DNA of 64,000 nt, from positions 98,271 to 162,270 of the forward strand of contig JBEBSD010000005.1 in assembly GCA_040394475.1 (NCBI GenBank), written 5' to 3'. This document shows, piece after piece, positions 60,182 through 64,000 of this stretch. Within the stretch, counting starts at the first letter, position 1; each line of letters begins with the position of its first letter. Origin of the DNA: JBEBSD01 sp040394475 (GTDB lineage Bacteria > Bacteroidota > Bacteroidia > Cytophagales > Spirosomataceae). The translations under genes were made by a program, and so were the position numbers. The notes under the pieces were generated by a model, which worked only from the letters and a program-made list of their open reading frames with translations, did not search any database and was not told the DNA's origin.

Positions 60182-60904
60182 ATGACTCCTACGGACAAGC
60201 GAATAACAATTGGAAGAAAACCAGGGAATACCGTGGTCCTGAACAATCCCGATATCAGTGGGACGCACGCTGCCCTGCGGCAGCTGGATGCGGTGGGAAG
60301 GGTATGGGAGGTACAGGACATGGGGTCTGCCAACGGAACCTTTGTGGACGGTATCCGGATTTACCGGAAGGAAGTAACCCGGACCAATCAAATAAGGCTG
60401 GGGCAGACCGTTGTCGCGTGGGACCTGCTGTTGGGAAAGCAATTCCCGAAGCCACCGGTAAGCACTCCACCTGCCCCTCAAAAGCCGGAGCCGGACGACG
60501 CCCTGCGGGAAATTGCTTCGGGCCTGAAGCAGGTGAGCGATGAATACCGGCGGAAGAAAAACCGCCTGGCGGAGATTCAAGTCCAGGAGTCTTTCAATGG
60601 GAGGATACAGGGCGTTGCAGCGATTTCCGGAGGAGGTCTGAGCGCTTTGCTGACTACGTTGGTGCCTGATAATCGTTCAATTGGTTTGGTCGGATTTGCG
60701 GTTACCGGCCTGTTGGTGGGAGGGATTCTCATGCAATCCAGAAAGTTGTCCCGGGAACGGAAAACCTACAATAACCTGGAAGACTGGTACAAAGTCAACT
60801 ATGTATGTCCGCATTGCCATACGTTTATTCAGCAGCCTTTTGAATTATTGGAAAAGACGAAAAGCTGCCGGGCCTGTAAAAAGCCACTGATACCGAACGC
60901 GTAA
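60182..60904 (+). CDS. FHA-domain membrane protein with C-terminal zinc ribbon
   Basis: 240 residues. The FHA domain covers about 1-85 with GRKPGNTVVL (11-20), SGTHA (26-30) and NGTFVDG (51-57), the residues that hold phospho-threonine peptides. A Pro-rich linker and a helical region follow. Next come two hydrophobic segments (about 144-184) and a cytosolic zinc ribbon (Cys209-Cys212 CPHC, Cys229-Cys232 CRAC). In proteobacterial T6SS, an FHA protein is phosphorylated to trigger assembly. Here the gene is divergent from tssH and begins an operon with a second FHA protein and a PP2C phosphatase, which points to the same type of control (inference). Confidence 0.87.
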   Translation: MTPTDKRITIGRKPGNTVVLNNPDISGTHAALRQLDAVGRVWEVQDMGSANGTFVDGIRIYRKEVTRTNQIRLGQTVVAWDLLLGKQFPKPPVSTPPAPQKPEPDDALREIASGLKQVSDEYRRKKNRLAEIQVQESFNGRIQGVAAISGGGLSALLTTLVPDNRSIGLVGFAVTGLLVGGILMQSRKLSRERKTYNNLEDWYKVNYVCPHCHTFIQQPFELLEKTKSCRACKKPLIPNA

Positions 60905-60915
60905 AAGCTACCCTT

Positions 60916-62307
60916 ATGAATGCGAATGATATTGAAAAAACCCAGGTATGGGCGAGCAGCCTCAAAACCGTTTCTGAGGCGTCGGCCGGCACGGTAACAG
61001 GAATTGTAGCTGACCGGAGCCAGTTGGTGGGAAAGGCGGAGAAGCTCCTTAAAACCCGGCCGCAGCTGCCAGTCAGAAAACTGACCAAGGAGGAAAAAAT
61101 CCTGCTGGCGACCGGAGGTGCGCTGGCGGTAGGACTAAGCGGTATCGTGCTTTCCAGCCTGCCCGGAGAAACACCTGCCGAAGTACGTGTTGACGCAGTT
61201 GACCTGACAGCTCCCACACTGGATCTTTCCGAAGAAGCGGCACCTGTGCCGGAGGATTTGCCGCCCCGTCCGCCTGCACCGCCGCCGCCGAGGGCGCCCA
61301 GACCCCCGAGAGCAGAGGCGCCGGTGCAGGAGCCGGCGGCGATTAAGCCGCTGGATACTCATTCCATGCTCCGGCTGCCGGAAGAACCGCCTGTCGCCGT
61401 CGGGGTTTCGGACAGTGTAACCTTTATGGAGGCCTACAATACCGCCAGGGCGGAAGTAGGACCGGGCGGACTGTTTGCCTGGCGGGGAACCTTCTACAGT
61501 ACCTTTACCGAAGCGGAATGGGAATCCGTAGCGACGGATAAGCAGGAAGTGTGGCTGGCAGCAGCCAACCCGATTATCGATCCGGAACCTGTCCCGGTAA
61601 ACCAGGTGGGCGACCACGTGTTTGTGGCCGACAAGGGCCTGATCACCTGGACCGGCATCGATAAAAATGAAGACGGTGCAATGGACGTGCTTGTCGCCCG
61701 GATCGACGGACAATCTCCGATGGTATTGATGGATACGGATGGTGACGGACAGCTGGACACCCGGTTTGATTATTTTGCGGATACCCAGAAAACAATGATG
61801 TCCCCTTTGGCGCCCTTCCAGATGACGCAGGACGACATCCGGCAGATTGAGGCCGTAGAAGTTGGGGCGGATATGGGTTTTTATCACCCGCCGGGTAGTA
61901 CATTGACCGATGCCTCCGAGTCGACGCTGGTGAATATTTCTATGGTGGAAGATGCTTTTTTCGTGGAAATAGACACCGACCGTGATCGGGTAGTCGATAC
62001 GCTGACGCTTTTAAAAGATGACTCGGGGCCTTTTGTGGCCATCGACCTGGATGGTGACGGACGTATGGAAACAGGTTTTTTGTACGATATGGACGCACAG
62101 GAAATGGTGACTTCGGAAGGCGCACCGCTGGACCCTATCGTATGGGAGCAAGACTATCCCGCTGCGGGGGACGTCATTCCGGAGGATGACTACGGTATGA
62201 TCGGGCCGATGACCGAGGAAGATTTTAACCGGCTGGATACGGACGACGATCCCTATGATCCGGGTTCCGGCAATGATCCGGGCCTGGCAGATGATTTTTT
62301 TAACTAA
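60916..62307 (+). CDS. Membrane-anchored protein with Pro-rich linker and Asp-rich calcium-type loops
   Basis: 463 residues. It has no signal peptide; one membrane segment is near residues 62-81, followed by a linker of Pro/Ala/Arg (about 110-140), so the C-terminal part is probably periplasmic. The folded region starts VTFMEAYNTARAEVGPGGLF, a module seen in Bacteroidota hypothetical proteins. It contains loops of EF-hand/thrombospondin type: DKNEDGAMD (249-257), DTDGDGQLD (273-281), DTDRDRVVD and DLDGDGRME. The tail is very acidic. It may sense or bind calcium in the envelope (inference). Position within the FHA/PP2C operon implies a role with the T6SS regulators. No known family name. Confidence 0.78.
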   Translation: MNANDIEKTQVWASSLKTVSEASAGTVTGIVADRSQLVGKAEKLLKTRPQLPVRKLTKEEKILLATGGALAVGLSGIVLSSLPGETPAEVRVDAVDLTAPTLDLSEEAAPVPEDLPPRPPAPPPPRAPRPPRAEAPVQEPAAIKPLDTHSMLRLPEEPPVAVGVSDSVTFMEAYNTARAEVGPGGLFAWRGTFYSTFTEAEWESVATDKQEVWLAAANPIIDPEPVPVNQVGDHVFVADKGLITWTGIDKNEDGAMDVLVARIDGQSPMVLMDTDGDGQLDTRFDYFADTQKTMMSPLAPFQMTQDDIRQIEAVEVGADMGFYHPPGSTLTDASESTLVNISMVEDAFFVEIDTDRDRVVDTLTLLKDDSGPFVAIDLDGDGRMETGFLYDMDAQEMVTSEGAPLDPIVWEQDYPAAGDVIPEDDYGMIGPMTEEDFNRLDTDDDPYDPGSGNDPGLADDFFN

Positions 62308-62330
62308 TTATATAGGAAGAGGAAAACGCA

Positions 62331-62948
62331 ATGGACATCAGTTGTAAGAAATGCGGGACCCGCCTGCAGGTACCCGATCCCTCAACACCCATTTATAAAT
62401 GCACCAGTTGCGGGTATCCCAATCCGGTGATACGAAGTCTTTCCGGACAGGTACCCGCGGCTTCAGTTTCTCCGTCAGCCCCGCTGCCGCGGGCAACGCC
62501 GCAACCCGCAGAACTGGGCTGGCTGGTGGTGCATGATGAAAATGCGGCCAAACAGACGTTGCCTTTGCGAATCGGCCGGCAGGTTGTCGGCAGGAAAAGC
62601 GTGAGTAAACCGTGCGATGTGATGATCGAGACCAGCGATCCCTACATGGGGAGGAATCACTGCATCATTGAAGTGAAACCGAACCGGAGTGGTGGGTATG
62701 AATTTTTTCTGACAGATGTGAAGACTACCAATGGCAGACCCGAGCAGATGAGCACCAACGGTACTTTTGTCAACGCGCTGCCCACGCAGCTGAAACCTAA
62801 AGACGTTGTTTACCTGCATGATGGCGATACGATTCAGATGGGGCAGACCAAAGTAGTGCTGAAAACCCTGAATTCTTCGCCCACCGGGCAGGATGCTTCC
62901 CGTATCGTCGAAAGCAGCGATTACATGCCTACGGTAATCTTAAAATAG
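62331..62948 (+). CDS. FHA-domain protein with N-terminal zinc ribbon
   Basis: 205 residues. An N-terminal zinc ribbon (Cys5, Cys8, Cys24, Cys27: SCKKCGTRLQ and KCTSCGYP) and a Pro/Ala linker lead to an FHA domain from about residue 70. The domain shows LRIGRQVVGRKSVSK, MGRNHCIIEV and STNGTFVNALP, the phospho-threonine-binding loops. No membrane segment, so it is cytosolic. An AGGAAGAGGA-type ribosome-binding sequence lies just upstream. It would read phosphorylation signals together with the first FHA protein of the operon. Confidence 0.88.
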   Translation: MDISCKKCGTRLQVPDPSTPIYKCTSCGYPNPVIRSLSGQVPAASVSPSAPLPRATPQPAELGWLVVHDENAAKQTLPLRIGRQVVGRKSVSKPCDVMIETSDPYMGRNHCIIEVKPNRSGGYEFFLTDVKTTNGRPEQMSTNGTFVNALPTQLKPKDVVYLHDGDTIQMGQTKVVLKTLNSSPTGQDASRIVESSDYMPTVILK

Positions 62949-62977
62949 TCAGAACAACCAGCAAACACTGCAGCATC

Positions 62978-63799
62978 ATGGGGATTATACTTGAACGACC
63001 CGAAGGGTTTTCGGAGACCGGTAACCGCGCCCATAACGAGGACAGCATCTACCCGGCCCGGGGAAGAGCCACTGAAAGAGACCGTTTGTTTATGGTTTGT
63101 GACGGCGTTGGCGGTCAGCAAAAAGGAGAAGTTGCCAGCGCGCTGGCATGTACGACGCTTGCCGGCTATTTTCATACCTATCCGGTGCAGGAACCCTTCA
63201 GTAATTATATCGTCCGGGCGCTGGCGGTTGTCAGAGAGGCGTTTTACCAGGATGAACAACGCGAGCCTGCCAAGAAGGGAATGGCTACTACGCTTACCCT
63301 GCTGTATGTCGAAGATAAGGGTGCATGGATGGCCCATCTGGGCGACAGCCGTATTTATCATATCCGGAATGGCCGGGTGTTGTTCAGGACTTCCGATCAC
63401 AAATGGGTGAATGAGCTGGTTCAAAGCGGAGTCATCACCGAGGACCAGGCGGCAGTCCATCCAAAGCGAAACGTCATCAGCAAGGTGCTGAGCGCCGACC
63501 GGGACGATGCGCCGGAAATCTACCATACGGCTGACGTGCAACCGGGCGATTTCTTTTTTATGTGTACCGACGGCGTACTGGAGCATGTTTACGACGAGTT
63601 GCTTACCTATCATCTGCGGAGTGACGGGGATAATGCTGCCTCATTGACCGCGCTCCGGGCGGCCATCCAGGACGAATGTGAGGGAAGGACCGACGATAAT
63701 TATTCGGGGTACCTGATCCGGGTAGGGGGGCCGGACAAGGGGGTAATTATGGACGAAAGGACGAAGGAGTTTGATACGGTGTGGGGCAAAGAACGGTAG
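62978..63799 (+). CDS. PP2C-family Ser/Thr protein phosphatase
   Basis: 273 residues. The metal-binding motifs of bacterial PP2C are present: GNRAHNEDSIYPARG (Glu21-Asp22), FMVCDGVGGQQKGE (Asp42), MAHLGDSRIYHIRNG, FFFMCTDGVLEHV and the closing GRTDDNYSGYLI. It is cytosolic, without an added sensor domain. In proteobacterial T6SS loci, PppA of this family removes the phosphate that PpkA places on the FHA protein. Here no protein kinase gene is visible in the window; it may lie beyond 64 kb. It is the last gene of the plus-strand FHA operon (29 bp after the previous stop). Confidence 0.92.
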   Translation: MGIILERPEGFSETGNRAHNEDSIYPARGRATERDRLFMVCDGVGGQQKGEVASALACTTLAGYFHTYPVQEPFSNYIVRALAVVREAFYQDEQREPAKKGMATTLTLLYVEDKGAWMAHLGDSRIYHIRNGRVLFRTSDHKWVNELVQSGVITEDQAAVHPKRNVISKVLSADRDDAPEIYHTADVQPGDFFFMCTDGVLEHVYDELLTYHLRSDGDNAASLTALRAAIQDECEGRTDDNYSGYLIRVGGPDKGVIMDERTKEFDTVWGKER

Positions 63800-63837
63800 T
63801 CTCATTGAATCACAACCGATTACGCAGATGAAATAAG

Positions 63838-63880
63838 TAACAGCTATGAGCAGTCAGCAATCAGCTATCAGCAACCGGAT
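63838..63880. repeat. Dispersed low-complexity repeat after PP2C gene
   Basis: ACAGCTATGAGCAGTCAG followed by CAATCAGCTATCAGCAACC, of the same wording as the copies at 4.1, 15.4 and 45.4 kb. Confidence 0.6.
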
Positions 63881-63923
63881 TACACGGTTCGGAAGATACC
63901 GATAAAAAGGAACCCGGTTGTAC

Positions 63924-63955
63924 AAATACGTCATTTGACGTATTGCTTAAGTTTG
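63924..63955 (+). promoter_or_regulatory. 22-bp palindrome, copy 2, next to a -7 promoter element
   Basis: AAATACGTCA, TT, TGACGTATT at 63924-63944 (the next base breaks the last pair), the same core as at 60090-60111. TAAGTTTG, a perfect -7 match, lies at 63948-63955, just to its right. This suggests a regulated promoter for a plus-strand gene beyond the window. Confidence 0.62.
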
Positions 63956-64000
63956 GCCCTTTGATCAATTTTTACAATTATTTACTAAAAAAACAGCGAT

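Overview
The window looks like a chromosomal segment of a Bacteroidota bacterium, most probably Cytophagales-like. The evidence is two ECF sigma / FecR / SusC / SusD loci, type IX secretion sorting tails, many SPII lipoproteins, TAnnTTTG-type -7 promoter elements, and a type VI secretion cluster of the Bacteroidota class (T6SSiii). No rRNA, tRNA, CRISPR array or insertion sequence was found. Coding sequence covers nearly all of it.

Layout. 1-8.2 kb holds ordinary housekeeping genes: a partial TPM-domain protein with LemA, a divergent cryptochrome/photolyase, an S41 processing protease, acetoacetate-CoA ligase, and an RluB-type pseudouridine synthase with a long Arg/Gly-rich repeat tail at its N-terminus. 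8.4-16.1 kb is a SusD-SusC-FecR-sigma locus. 16.7-24.3 kb is a plus-strand run of secreted proteins: a beta-barrel protein cut short by an in-frame TAG, small lipoproteins (two of them tandem paralogues), a beta-helix protein, a T9SS cargo protein, YD-like lipoproteins and a decayed duplicate. 24.3-33.3 kb is a second sigma-FecR-SusC-SusD locus ending in two secreted calcineurin-like phosphoesterases, one resembling ADP-ribose/CDP-alcohol diphosphatase. 33.5-41.2 kb is a catabolic cluster: SSS symporter, ceramidase-fold hydrolase, SDR, class-III aminotransferase, exported Gfo/Idh/MocA protein, and an FCD-type GntR regulator with paired operator-like sites over the promoter of the cluster. 41.3-44.0 kb has an orphan response regulator with a degenerate receiver and a T9SS cargo protein.

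44.4-63.8 kb is the most interesting part. A minus-strand T6SSiii operon runs tssH-tssB-tssC-tssD-(three unknown genes)-tssI-tssE-tssF-tssG-tssN-tssK-PAAR-(TssP/O-like)-tssO. The three genes between the tube protein and VgrG are AT-rich, unlike their neighbours, and are the best candidates for an uncharacterised effector/immunity/adaptor module. Divergent from tssH is a plus-strand operon of two FHA proteins, a membrane-anchored protein with calcium-type Asp loops, and a PP2C phosphatase. This suggests phospho-threonine control of the secretion system. The same 22-bp palindrome lies in the tssH/FHA promoter region and again just after the PP2C gene.

Starts were chosen by signal peptides, family N-termini and overlaps. 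All functions are inferred from sequence alone.
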